64,000 bases of DNA. It comes from Pontibacter ruber (GTDB lineage: Bacteria > Bacteroidota > Bacteroidia > Cytophagales > Hymenobacteraceae). Positions 1-8,074 of the stretch are shown in pieces. The notes beneath the pieces were generated by a model. The model did not search any database. It had not been told where the DNA came from and worked only from the letters and a program-made list of their open reading frames with translations. Position numbers and translations under genes: made by a program. Numbering within the stretch: position 1 is the first letter of the stretch; the number at the start of each line of letters is the position of its first letter. Location: the NCBI RefSeq assembly GCF_023630205.1, contig NZ_JALPRR010000002.1, positions 186,001 through 250,000 of the forward strand, given 5' to 3'.

Positions 1-395
1 CCGCCATCAATTACCACAAAGAGCAAGGTACACTGGCTACACTTACAGCCGTACAGCAACCAGGCCGTTTCGGAGCCTTCACGCTCTCTAACGAAGCCAA
101 GCAGGTGAGCCACTTCCAGGAAAAACCAGAAGGCGGCGACATGCCATGGATCAACGGTGGTTTCTTTGTATTGGAGCCCGGCGTGATCGACTATATAGAA
201 GATGACAGTACGATCTGGGAGCGCGGACCTATGGAACGCCTGGCACAAGAGGGCGAGCTTTCTGCTTACCGCCACACCGGCTTCTGGCAGCCAATGGATA
301 CCCTGCGCGACAAGCACGTGCTGGAAGAGCTATGGCAAAGCGGTAAAGCGCCGTGGAATGTATGGCACAAAATGTTGTCAAACGCTATCAACTAA
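1..395 (+). CDS. rfbF: Glucose-1-phosphate cytidylyltransferase, C-terminal part
   Basis: This is the C-terminal half (about 130 residues) of a cytidylyltransferase that makes CDP-glucose from CTP and glucose-1-phosphate in the cytoplasm, the entry to CDP-linked deoxysugars. The 5' end lies outside the window; the frame opens at base 3. Blocks seen here that are typical of RfbF are [17 protein letters not shown] (from about base 114), then [10 protein letters not shown] and, near the end, [14 protein letters not shown], with a C-terminus at the usual place for a protein of about 257 residues. It is followed after 47 bases by an SDR gene and then a 3,5-epimerase, so it heads or sits inside a sugar-nucleotide operon. 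The CDP-glucose 4,6-dehydratase that normally follows is not in the window. The assignment rests on motif recognition and is firm. Confidence 0.9.
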   Translation, partial: AINYHKEQGTLATLTAVQQPGRFGAFTLSNEAKQVSHFQEKPEGGDMPWINGGFFVLEPGVIDYIEDDSTIWERGPMERLAQEGELSAYRHTGFWQPMDTLRDKHVLEELWQSGKAPWNVWHKMLSNAIN

Positions 396-442
396 TACCT
401 CCCTTTTTATAAACCCCCTTTGTTGAAATATACCCGTAACGT

Positions 443-1534
443 ATGAAAATCCTGATAACCGGAAATATGGGTTACGTTGGCCCTGGCGTTGTTAGCCAGC
501 TGCGCGCTACGTACCCGCAAGCAACTATTATCGGCTATGATATGGCCTATTTTGCCTCCTGCCTTACAAATGCCCAATTCTTACCGGAAGCCAAGCTCGA
601 TCAGCAGCTGTTTGGAGATGTGCGCACCATGCCGGCAGAGGTACTGAATGGAGTGGACGCTGTAGTGCACCTGGCTGCCATTTCCAACGACCCGATGGGT
701 ACTAAATTCGAAGACATAACACTGGATGTTAACTATAGATCATCTATCCGTATAGCCGAAATGGCGAAAGCGGCCGGTGTGAAGAACTATGTGTTTGCAT
801 CGAGCTGCAGCATGTATGGCGCAGCTTCCGAGCAGGCGAAGACCGAAGATTCGGAGCTGAACCCGCTGACGGCGTATGCCCGCTCTAAGGTAGCATCTGA
901 GAAGGAACTGGCGCCACTGGCAGGCGATGGTTTTACCGTAACCTGCCTGCGTTTTGCTACGGCCTGCGGCATGAGCGACCGTCTGCGCCTGGACTTGGTA
1001 CTCAACGACTTCGTAGCTGGTGCAGTATCAACCGGTAAGATCAACATCCTGAGCGACGGCAGCCCTTGGCGTCCGCTGATCCACGTAAAAGACATGGCTC
1101 GTGCCATTGAGTGGGCGATCACGCGTGAACCTTCTAACGGTGGCGAGTTCCTGGCGGTGAATGCCGGCAGCAACGAGTGGAACTACCAGGTTAAAGAACT
1201 CGCAGAAGCTGTAGCTGAAGTAATTCCGGGTACGGAAGTAAGCGTGAACCTGGAGGCTGCTCCGGATAAGCGATCGTACCGCGTGAACTTCGACCTGTTC
1301 AAGTCTCTGGCACCTAACTACCAGCCACAGGTTACGTTAATACAGGCCATTCAGGAGCTCCGCGATGGTTTAACAACTATGGGTTTCAAAGACGGCAACT
1401 TCCGCAACTCGCAGTACATGCGCCTGATGGTGCTTACCAGCCTGCAGGAGTCGGAAGCGATTAACCAGCAGTTGCAGTGGAACCACAGCATCTCCAAAGT
1501 ATCGGAGCAGGAAACAAAATTAGAAACAGCCTAA
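443..1534 (+). CDS. NAD-dependent epimerase/dehydratase (extended SDR)
   Basis: A 363-residue extended short-chain dehydrogenase acting on nucleotide sugars in the cytoplasm. The N-terminal Rossmann motif GNMGYVG (residues 7-13) fits GxxGxxG, the catalytic Ser lies in FASSCSMYG (about 118-126) and the YxxxK pair is in AYARSK. The last 60 residues are rich in Gln and Glu and look like an extra helical tail compared with GalE. It sits between rfbF and a 3,5-epimerase, so the substrate is probably a CDP- or dTDP-linked 4-keto sugar; whether it is a dehydratase, epimerase or 4-reductase cannot be read from the sequence. The gap to the next gene is 10 bases, which supports co-transcription. Confidence 0.85.
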   Translation: MKILITGNMGYVGPGVVSQLRATYPQATIIGYDMAYFASCLTNAQFLPEAKLDQQLFGDVRTMPAEVLNGVDAVVHLAAISNDPMGTKFEDITLDVNYRSSIRIAEMAKAAGVKNYVFASSCSMYGAASEQAKTEDSELNPLTAYARSKVASEKELAPLAGDGFTVTCLRFATACGMSDRLRLDLVLNDFVAGAVSTGKINILSDGSPWRPLIHVKDMARAIEWAITREPSNGGEFLAVNAGSNEWNYQVKELAEAVAEVIPGTEVSVNLEAAPDKRSYRVNFDLFKSLAPNYQPQVTLIQAIQELRDGLTTMGFKDGNFRNSQYMRLMVLTSLQESEAINQQLQWNHSISKVSEQETKLETA

Positions 1535-1544
1535 CACCCAGCAC

Positions 1545-2108
1545 ATGATCTTTACAGAAACCAAATTAAAAGGTGCTTTTATCATAGATGTGAAGCGCCT
1601 GGAAGACGAGCGTGGCTTTTTTGGCCGCTCGTTCTGCCAGAAAGAGTTTGAAGAATTTGGACTAACCAATGACATTCGCCAGGCCAATGTATCTTATAAC
1701 AAGAAGAAAGGTACCCTGCGCGGCATGCACATGCAATTAGCTCCGAATGAGGAGACCAAGCTGGTACGCTGCACACGTGGTGCAATTTATGATGTGATCA
1801 TTGACATGCGTCCGGACTCTGAAACTTACAAACAGTGGATAGGCGTGGAGCTTACCGCCGACAACTATAGAATGCTGTTTGTGCCGGAAGGCTTTGCACA
1901 CGGTTTCATTACGCTGGAAGATAACACCGATGTAACCTATAATGTTACTGAGTTCTATACGCCGGGTGCTGAACGCGGCATTCGTTGGAATGATCCTGCC
2001 TTTAACATCCAGTGGCCAATCGAGCCGGTTGTGATCTCTGAGAAAGATCAGGCACATCCTGATTTTGAAGAAGTATCCAAAGAAACTGAGGGAAAGCTGC
2101 TGGTTTAG
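1545..2108 (+). CDS. rfbC: dTDP-4-dehydrorhamnose 3,5-epimerase family protein
   Basis: A 187-residue cupin-fold epimerase of the RmlC/RfbC family, at the family's usual length. It begins with the diagnostic KLKGAFIID block followed by DERGFFGRSF. It also carries the conserved NVSYNKKKGTLRGMHMQ segment with the catalytic His, and VPEGFAHGF, and ends with IRWNDPAFNIQWP. The enzyme epimerises C3 and C5 of a 4-keto-6-deoxy sugar nucleotide. In this neighbourhood (next to a cytidylyltransferase and not beside rmlA, rmlB or rmlD) it may act on a CDP-linked sugar, which is an inference from context only. Confidence 0.9.
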   Translation: MIFTETKLKGAFIIDVKRLEDERGFFGRSFCQKEFEEFGLTNDIRQANVSYNKKKGTLRGMHMQLAPNEETKLVRCTRGAIYDVIIDMRPDSETYKQWIGVELTADNYRMLFVPEGFAHGFITLEDNTDVTYNVTEFYTPGAERGIRWNDPAFNIQWPIEPVVISEKDQAHPDFEEVSKETEGKLLV

Positions 2109-2147
2109 TCCGGCAGCTTTTCTATATCCACCCTTAGCAAAACAAAC

Positions 2148-3470
2148 ATGATATTAGTAGATACCGCCCTGGCCAAGCGTCAGGCAGAAAACAATCCGAT
2201 CCGGGTAGCCATGGTTGGCGCCGGGTTCATGGGCCGCGGCATTGCCCTGCAGATCTGCAACTATGTGCCGGGTATGGAGCTGGTGGCCATCGCCAACCGC
2301 GACATCGAGAAAGCAAAAAGAGCCTACACCGAAGCCGGTGTAGCAGACGTACAGGAGGCCAACAGCCTTTCCAAGCTAGAAGAAAACATCCGCAACGGCA
2401 AGTATAGCATCACCGACGATGCCATGCTGCTGTGCGACGCAGAAGGCATTGATGCCATCATTGAAGTAACCGGTGCTGTAGAATTCGGTACCAACGTAGC
2501 TATGCGCGCTATTCAGGGAGGCAAGCACATCATCATGATGAATGCCGAAGTAGATGGCACCGTAGGTCCTATTCTGAAAGTATACGCTGACAAAGCAGGC
2601 GTGGTGTTCACGAATGCCGACGGCGACCAGCCGGGTGTGATCATGAACCTGTACCGTTTTGTGAAGGGCCTTGGCGTGAAGCCGGTGCTTTGTGGTAACA
2701 TCAAAGGCCTGCACGACCCGTACCGCAACCCAACTACCCAGAAAGGGTTTGCCGAGAAATGGGGACAGAACCCGTCGATGGTGACCTCGTTTGCCGATGG
2801 CAGCAAAATCTCGTTTGAGCAGGCCATTGTAGCCAACGGTACCGGAATGCGCGTAGGCAAACGCGGCATGCACGGGCCAACTGTTCCATCGGGTACGCCG
2901 CTGAAAGATGTGGTGCACAACCTGTACCCACTGGAGGAACTGCTGGAAGGACCGGGTATTGTGGATTACATCGTAGGCGCAGAGCCAGGACCGGGCGTGT
3001 TCGTACTGGGCACACACGACCACCCGACACAGCAGCATTACCTGAACCTCTACAAGCTGGGCGAAGGTCCGCTGTACTTGTTCTACACGCCGTACCACCT
3101 GTGCCACTTCGAAGTGCCAAGTACTGTAGCGCGTGCCGTGCTGTTTAACGACGCAGCCCTTACGCCAACGTACGGCCCATGTGTAGAAGTGGTAGCAGCC
3201 GCTAAAATCGACCTGAAAGCAGGCGAAATAATCGATCCGATCGGGCACTACATGACCTACGGCCTGTGCGAGAACGCTGACACTACGCAGCAGGAAAACC
3301 TGTTGCCAATTGGTGTGGCAGAAGGCTGTATCCTGAAGCACGATGTGCCAAAAGACCGCGTGCTGACGTATGACGATGTAATTTTGCCGGAAGGACGACT
3401 TGTAGACAAACTGCGTAAAGAGCAGGTAGCTTATTTCAGCAAAGAAGCTGCTAACGTAGAAGCTGTTTAA
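2148..3470 (+). CDS. COG4091-type dehydrogenase with C-terminal SAF domain
   Basis: A 440-residue cytoplasmic oxidoreductase. The N-terminal half is a Rossmann fold of the homoserine-dehydrogenase/DapB type with GAGFMGRG (residues 24-31). The middle carries NADGDQPG and GLHDPYRNP. From about residue 345 there is a SAF-like domain (AAKIDLKAGEIIDPIGHY) that ends in PEGRLVDKLRKEQ. This order matches the group called predicted homoserine dehydrogenase with SAF domain (COG4091). The true reaction is not known to me. Its place inside a sugar-nucleotide cassette argues against amino-acid synthesis and for oxidation, reduction or rearrangement of a keto sugar or a small branched donor. A hairpin downstream (3483-3517) may end the transcript. 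Confidence 0.75.
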   Translation: MILVDTALAKRQAENNPIRVAMVGAGFMGRGIALQICNYVPGMELVAIANRDIEKAKRAYTEAGVADVQEANSLSKLEENIRNGKYSITDDAMLLCDAEGIDAIIEVTGAVEFGTNVAMRAIQGGKHIIMMNAEVDGTVGPILKVYADKAGVVFTNADGDQPGVIMNLYRFVKGLGVKPVLCGNIKGLHDPYRNPTTQKGFAEKWGQNPSMVTSFADGSKISFEQAIVANGTGMRVGKRGMHGPTVPSGTPLKDVVHNLYPLEELLEGPGIVDYIVGAEPGPGVFVLGTHDHPTQQHYLNLYKLGEGPLYLFYTPYHLCHFEVPSTVARAVLFNDAALTPTYGPCVEVVAAAKIDLKAGEIIDPIGHYMTYGLCENADTTQQENLLPIGVAEGCILKHDVPKDRVLTYDDVILPEGRLVDKLRKEQVAYFSKEAANVEAV

Positions 3471-3482
3471 AGTATAACAAGC

Positions 3483-3517
3483 GCAAGTATAAGCAGGGAC
3501 TCTTGCTTATACTTTGC
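3483..3517. terminator. Hairpin built from inverted AAGTATAAGCA arms
   Basis: The arms AAGTATAAGCA (3485-3495) and TGCTTATACTT (3504-3514) pair perfectly over 11 bases around an 8-base loop, extended outward by GC on each side apart from one extra T. It lies 13 bases after the stop of the COG4091 gene and 20 bases before the next start. There is no clean T-run, so it is a weak terminator or a processing site. The right arm also resembles a -7 element (TATACTTTG) for the next gene. Confidence 0.5.
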
Positions 3518-3538
3518 ATAAACGCCCCTGATTAAGGT

Positions 3539-4327
3539 ATGGCGCAATGTATAAACCAGAGAGAAGTGGTGGGAATCGTGCCGGCCGGAGGAATGGCTAC
3601 ACGGATCTCACCACTTCCTTGTAGTAAGGAGCTGTTCCCGATCGGCTTTCGCGAAGGACAGGAAGGAACGCGGCCGATGGTTGTGAGCCAGTACCTGCTG
3701 GAGCAATACCGCACTGCCGGCGTAGAGAAAACATACATTTTGTTACGGAGCGGGAAATGGGATATTGCAAATTATTACGGCGACGGCACGATGGTTGGTC
3801 AGCGGTTGGCTTATCTGCTGTTGCACCAGACGCCCAGCGTGCCGTATACCATTGATCAGGCGTATCCTTTTGTAAAAGATGCCACGGTGATTTTCGGTTT
3901 TCCGGATATCATCGTGCAGCAGGCAAATGTATTTCAATCGCTGCTGCAGCGGCTGGAGGAGCGTAAAGCCGACCTGGTGCTGGGGTTGTTTCCGGTAGCG
4001 GAGCCGCATAAATGGGATATGGTATACCTCTCAGAAGGGCAGACGCGCGTACAACAGATCATACCCAAACCGGGACCTGTGGATGCCCGCTACTCCTGGA
4101 CAGTAGCAGCCTGGTCACCAAAATTTACAGCGTTTCTGCACACGTACCTGGCAAGTATAAAAGATCATACTTCAGGAAGCGAACTGAGCCTGGGAGAGGT
4201 GATGCAGGCAAGTATAAACGCAGGTCTTGTGGTAGAAAGCGTGGTGTTTGAAAAAGGCACTTGCCTCGATATCGGCACGCCGGAAGACCTGCAGCGGGCA
4301 GTGCAGCAATACAGTGGCACTCCCTAG
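3539..4327 (+). CDS. Sugar-1-phosphate nucleotidyltransferase (RmlA-like)
   Basis: A 262-residue cytoplasmic NTP transferase of the glucose-1-phosphate thymidylyl/cytidylyltransferase superfamily. The nucleotide-binding signature is present in the variant form PAGGMATRISP (residues 15-25), followed by CSKELFPIG with the conserved Lys and Pro. A DxD-like metal site may be FGFPD (about 119-123). The C-terminus EKGTCLDIGTPEDLQRAV is typical of the superfamily. It is somewhat shorter than RmlA (about 290). As a second nucleotidyltransferase next to rfbF it may supply another activated sugar for the same glycan. An AAGG sits directly before the start codon. The exact substrate cannot be told. Confidence 0.8.
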   Translation: MAQCINQREVVGIVPAGGMATRISPLPCSKELFPIGFREGQEGTRPMVVSQYLLEQYRTAGVEKTYILLRSGKWDIANYYGDGTMVGQRLAYLLLHQTPSVPYTIDQAYPFVKDATVIFGFPDIIVQQANVFQSLLQRLEERKADLVLGLFPVAEPHKWDMVYLSEGQTRVQQIIPKPGPVDARYSWTVAAWSPKFTAFLHTYLASIKDHTSGSELSLGEVMQASINAGLVVESVVFEKGTCLDIGTPEDLQRAVQQYSGTP

Positions 4328-4341
4328 TAACAACATCGTAC

Positions 4342-5538
4342 ATGAGAATCTTATTCATACATAACAAGTACAAGGAGCGAGGGGGCGAAGACAGCGTTTT
4401 TGAAGCGGAAACTGAACTCCTGCAGGCGCACGGCCACGAGGTACGCTCACTGATATTCGACAACAGTGGCATTGATTCGCTGGCATCGGTACTGAAGCTG
4501 TCGTACAAGATGTTTTACAACTCGGATGCGGCTAAAGCGCTGGAAGCAGAGATTACTGCCTTCCGTCCGGAGGTGATCCACGTGCACAACTTCTTTTATG
4601 TAGCTTCTCCGGCTGTGTTCTTCGTGGCTAACAAGTATAAAATTCCGGTGTTTTTCACGGTGCACAATTTCCGGCTGATCTGCTCCGGGGCCCTGCTGCT
4701 GCGAGATGGTAAAGTATGCGAACAATGCGTACAAAGTATACTTCCGCTGCAGGGTATCATCCATGGCTGCCATCGCGGGTCAAAACTGCAGACGGCCCAG
4801 CTTACTTTCATGACCTCGTTCCACAAGTTGGTGGGCACCTGGCGGAACAAAGTTACCCGCTACGTAGTGCTGACAGAATTTGCCAAGCAAAAGCTCCTGA
4901 ACTCCAGCCTGGGGCTGAAGCCGGAGCAGATTGTGGTAAAGCCCAATTGCGTGGACGACAAAGGCTACACTGGCCCGGAACAGCGCCAGGATTATTTCCT
5001 GTTCATCGGCCGCCTGACGGAAGAGAAGGGAATTGATGTGCTGCTGAAGGCACGCGATCTGGCTGATTTCCCAATCAAAATTATAGGTACAGGACCGCTG
5101 GCTCCTTTAGCAGAAGAGTATGCTGCCAAGTATGAAAACGTAGAATACCTGGGCTTCCGTGACAGCGGGTTCATCATGCAGATGCTGAAAGGAAGCCGAG
5201 CACTGGTATTTCCATCCATCTGGTACGAAGGCATGCCGCGCACCATACTGGAAGCCTACAGCACCGGCACACCGGTTATCGCTTCCGATATCGAAAACAT
5301 CAACGAACTTGTAGCCGACAAGTATAACGGGCTGCATTTTAAAACCGGAAGTCCTGAGGCCTTGGCCGGGGTGCTGCAGAAGTATAACCCGGAAGCAAAC
5401 GCCGAGCAGGCAGCGCTGTATGAGCAGGCAAGACAGACATTCCTGGAGAAGTATACCTACGAGGGCAACTATAACCAGCTGATCGGCTTGTACCGTAGCC
5501 TGGCGAAACAGGAAGAAGCACTGGAGCTGCATACTTAA
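4342..5538 (+). CDS. Glycosyltransferase family 4
   Basis: A 398-residue GT-B glycosyltransferase of the GT4 family. I place the start at the ATG at 4342 (MRILFIHNKYKERGGEDSVF), 14 bases after the preceding stop; an in-frame ATG at 4261 would overlap that gene. The N-terminal domain has HVHNFFY and FFTVHNFRLICSG. The C-terminal nucleotide-binding domain has FIGRLTEEKGIDVLLKA, then GTGPL, and the E-x7-E region SIWYEGMPRTILEA. It adds a sugar from a nucleotide donor to a lipid-linked glycan at the cytoplasmic face. Donor and acceptor are unknown. It ends just before a strong two-way terminator. Confidence 0.85.
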   Translation: MRILFIHNKYKERGGEDSVFEAETELLQAHGHEVRSLIFDNSGIDSLASVLKLSYKMFYNSDAAKALEAEITAFRPEVIHVHNFFYVASPAVFFVANKYKIPVFFTVHNFRLICSGALLLRDGKVCEQCVQSILPLQGIIHGCHRGSKLQTAQLTFMTSFHKLVGTWRNKVTRYVVLTEFAKQKLLNSSLGLKPEQIVVKPNCVDDKGYTGPEQRQDYFLFIGRLTEEKGIDVLLKARDLADFPIKIIGTGPLAPLAEEYAAKYENVEYLGFRDSGFIMQMLKGSRALVFPSIWYEGMPRTILEAYSTGTPVIASDIENINELVADKYNGLHFKTGSPEALAGVLQKYNPEANAEQAALYEQARQTFLEKYTYEGNYNQLIGLYRSLAKQEEALELHT

Positions 5539-5561
5539 TCAGCCAACCTATCAGCTACTAA

Positions 5562-5602
5562 ACAAGAGCGCCTCTGCATTTAACTTGCAGAGGCGCTCTT
5601 GT
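5562..5602. terminator. Bidirectional Rho-independent terminator
   Basis: A perfect 17-bp stem (5562-5578 with 5586-5602) around a 7-base loop, core GAGCGCCTCTGCA. It lies between the convergent GT4 gene and the GT61 gene, with T-rich sequence on the right and A-rich on the left. Confidence 0.85.
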
Positions 5603-5620
5603 TATTTAGTGTGATGTTGG

Positions 5621-6868
5621 CTAGGCTACTTTGATGCGGCGTGTCTCTTTTTTCTCTTCTACAGCAACCCGTTGGAAGACGTCGAGCACTTTATCTACAT
5701 CCACTTTCAGGTGCTGGCGCTGGCCCTGTGTTACATTTCGTACCTTCCCTGTGCTCTTACAGATAATGTACTCATAATCCAGGTCAACCTTATCGGCTAT
5801 ATCATAGAAAGGCTCTACAACAAAACCTTCGTTAAAGATCTCCAGTACCTTTGTGCCCGGTTTGCAGAACATCATACTGATCAGGCCTGCACCGGTGGCA
5901 GATACAACCAGTTTTGCTTTTGAAAAAAGTTTGATCTTCTCTTTCACCGACAGCTGGCTCGATACAATGGTTTTTACACCGTACGGTTCCAGTTTCTCCA
6001 GCAGCTCTTTCTCATTGAGTACATTCCTGATCTTGGAGTCGCTGCGGCTGATGTAGATGTAGGGGTCTTTTTCATCTTTACTTGTTGACTCCTCGTCCTC
6101 AACAAGCGGCAGGAAGGCGTCCCGGAGATATTGGCAGAGCCATACAGGCACCAGTGTATGGCTGCCGCGCGGCGCCGTGGAGGCCACTACACAATCGGCT
6201 GCAATATGCGTGTGCTGGTCGCCGGCAATAATTTTTTCGCGCGGGATGCCCAGCATGTCGAGCGTTTCAGTCTGGTAGTCGTAGTTGAGGCTCGGCACCA
6301 GGAACCAGTCTATCGTATCGTACAATCCGCTTTTGCGCAGCAAATGCAGGCGTGGCAGCACATCCAGGAACCAGTGGCTGATGTTGTTGATGCCTGCCCC
6401 GCCGGAAAGCAGGGAGAAGACGGTACCTTCATACTTTTCAGGGATCGTAAAGTAGCGTTGCTCAAAAATATTGTTGAGGTTTGGCTCCGTTACAATACCA
6501 TAAGTCAGGTTCAGTGATACGTTTTCCACTACACGGTTGTACTGGCTGATGATGGCTACGCTGCTCTCGTTGTCCGTATAAACGCGCCCGTTGGGTACCT
6601 CCACGATCATGTAGTCGGTTTCGACACTGCGCTTGGGCTTCCAGTAATCAGAACAGGCCTGGTAGAGGTCCTCTGAAATATTGAGGGTGGTAACGTGGCT
6701 GGGGTATATGTTGTGTACGTTCACCTCCCGTTTGTTGATGATCGACAGGTCATTAAGGGTGATTCTGCACACTCCGCTGGGCTTGTAGCGTGTGTTATAG
6801 GGTACGAATTTGCCAAAGATCTTCTTCAGCTTTCGGGTGCCTTTCTTATACAAGGTTCTCATATTCAT
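5621..6868 (-). CDS. DUF563 / GT61 family glycosyltransferase
   Basis: A 415-residue protein of the DUF563 (GT61) family, often annotated as capsular polysaccharide biosynthesis protein. The family signature is seen in NNISHWFLDVLPRLHLL (about residue 160), YIYISRSDSKIRNVLNE (about 270) and the C-terminal VVSATGAGLISMMFCKPGT (about 335-353). It is predicted to be a cytoplasmic or membrane-associated sugar transferase. It is the last gene of a three-gene operon after the AlgX-like and MBOAT genes (30-base gap), so it probably works on the same acylated polysaccharide. The start at 6868 could equally be the Met two codons downstream. Confidence 0.8.
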   Translation of the reverse strand: MNMRTLYKKGTRKLKKIFGKFVPYNTRYKPSGVCRITLNDLSIINKREVNVHNIYPSHVTTLNISEDLYQACSDYWKPKRSVETDYMIVEVPNGRVYTDNESSVAIISQYNRVVENVSLNLTYGIVTEPNLNNIFEQRYFTIPEKYEGTVFSLLSGGAGINNISHWFLDVLPRLHLLRKSGLYDTIDWFLVPSLNYDYQTETLDMLGIPREKIIAGDQHTHIAADCVVASTAPRGSHTLVPVWLCQYLRDAFLPLVEDEESTSKDEKDPYIYISRSDSKIRNVLNEKELLEKLEPYGVKTIVSSQLSVKEKIKLFSKAKLVVSATGAGLISMMFCKPGTKVLEIFNEGFVVEPFYDIADKVDLDYEYIICKSTGKVRNVTQGQRQHLKVDVDKVLDVFQRVAVEEKKETRRIKVA

Positions 6869-6898
6869 TTTTTCCGGTTTGTTAAGCTATACAACCTT

Positions 6899-8062
6899 TT
6901 ATTCTGCAGGTTGATAGGTAGTTAAGTTGTTTTCAGTTTTATCTTTCCCGGTGTATCCTACCAGGTATTTCTCTTCTTTTTGTTCTGTGTTATACTTTGG
7001 GCTGTTGTTTAACTGCTGAGCCACCAGATTCGCCGCCTGTTTTACGGCGATATCGTTCCAGTGGCCATCGTCGTTGGGAAACAAAAACGTATTCTCGGCA
7101 TGGTACATGTGTTCAAAAGTGCTCTGGGTGTCTACCACATCAATGTTGCGCTGGCGCAGTTCCGCGATCAGCCGTGGCAGGAAATCCGGTTTCCGGCGCG
7201 AAGGCAGCATCTGGTAGTAAATGTTTTCTTTGTTTGGTATCGGCAGGAATAAAAACCGCATGCCTTTTGCCTGAAGCACATTGCGGTAGCCTTCCAGCAC
7301 ATCTGCAATCTGATTTACTTCTTCCTGGCTGTAGGTCCGGTTGGCTGTATCGCCCTGTATAAAAAACTGGTTGTCGTAGGCAATGTATTCTTTCTTGCCC
7401 AGGGCACGGTCTATACTTGCCAGGGTGCGGCGGTAAAGCGCGAGTTTGGAAATGCGGTCGGCTGTAACGGCCAGGTGCGTAAGTACAGGCGATGAGCCAA
7501 TAAGATTACCTGTGAAATCCCTTACTTTAGACTGAAAACCATTGGAGCCTACAGCTGGCAGGGCTGGTATACGGCGCTCGATGCTGGATACGATCACCAC
7601 TTCCGGCGGATTTTGCTGAAAACGGCTGGTAGCCAGAAAGCGGTTCACGGTGGCAGGAGCAAAGGAGTATACTTCCTTGTTGAGCTGACGCTCCAATACC
7701 TCGGCCAGTGTTTCTTCCTGTGTCAGTTTTACTCCGGTGATGTTCGAATCCCCGATCAGCAGCACATCGCATTTCGAGTCGCGGTTGCGGTAGCCGTATG
7801 CATCGGTATACCACTCCACCACCTTCTTTTTAGCAAAAGAGGTGTGCGGGGCCAGTTCTCCCTCTTCTTCCATTTTGATGTACATGTTCGGGTAAAAGGG
7901 ACCAGACATGATCTGCATCTCGTTTACGGCAAGCGTCTCCCATACTCTGAACGTAAAGAAATTAATGGGCAGCACAGCAGCCTCGATAAGCGGCCAGACT
8001 GCGAAGGGAAGTAGCAGCAAGGTTAGTTTCAGCAGCAGCTTTTTTACGCCAGTGTTTTGCAT
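6899..8062 (-). CDS. AlgX/AlgJ-like SGNH acetyl-transfer protein
   Basis: A 387-residue envelope protein with an N-terminal membrane segment (about residues 8-32) and an SGNH-hydrolase-like fold outside the membrane. The nucleophile block reads VLLIGDSNITGV, and the C-terminal catalytic Asp-His block is NDDGHWNDIAVKQAA. In the AlgIJFX and related systems such proteins work with an MBOAT partner to O-acetylate a polysaccharide in the periplasm. Here the MBOAT gene lies 12 bases upstream, in the same operon, which strongly supports that pairing. The polymer is unknown; the Wzx/Wzy locus downstream in the window is the obvious candidate. Confidence 0.85.
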   Translation of the reverse strand: MQNTGVKKLLLKLTLLLLPFAVWPLIEAAVLPINFFTFRVWETLAVNEMQIMSGPFYPNMYIKMEEEGELAPHTSFAKKKVVEWYTDAYGYRNRDSKCDVLLIGDSNITGVKLTQEETLAEVLERQLNKEVYSFAPATVNRFLATSRFQQNPPEVVIVSSIERRIPALPAVGSNGFQSKVRDFTGNLIGSSPVLTHLAVTADRISKLALYRRTLASIDRALGKKEYIAYDNQFFIQGDTANRTYSQEEVNQIADVLEGYRNVLQAKGMRFLFLPIPNKENIYYQMLPSRRKPDFLPRLIAELRQRNIDVVDTQSTFEHMYHAENTFLFPNDDGHWNDIAVKQAANLVAQQLNNSPKYNTEQKEEKYLVGYTGKDKTENNLTTYQPAE

Positions 8063-8074
8063 AACCTTATCTCT

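Noticed and set aside
1..395. Possible truncated or broken rfbF pseudogene
   Set aside because: The frame is open from the window edge to a normal C-terminus, so it is simply cut by the window border.
2376..3341. Long open frame on the minus strand under the COG4091 gene
   Set aside because: Its composition (rich in His, Val, Phe, Gln) is that of a shadow frame, and the + strand frame has clear domains.
7736..7760. TTCGAATCCCC, similar to a tRNA T-loop and acceptor end
   Set aside because: It lies inside the AlgX-like coding sequence at its nucleophile motif, and no cloverleaf can be built around it. No other tRNA-like sequence was found in the window.
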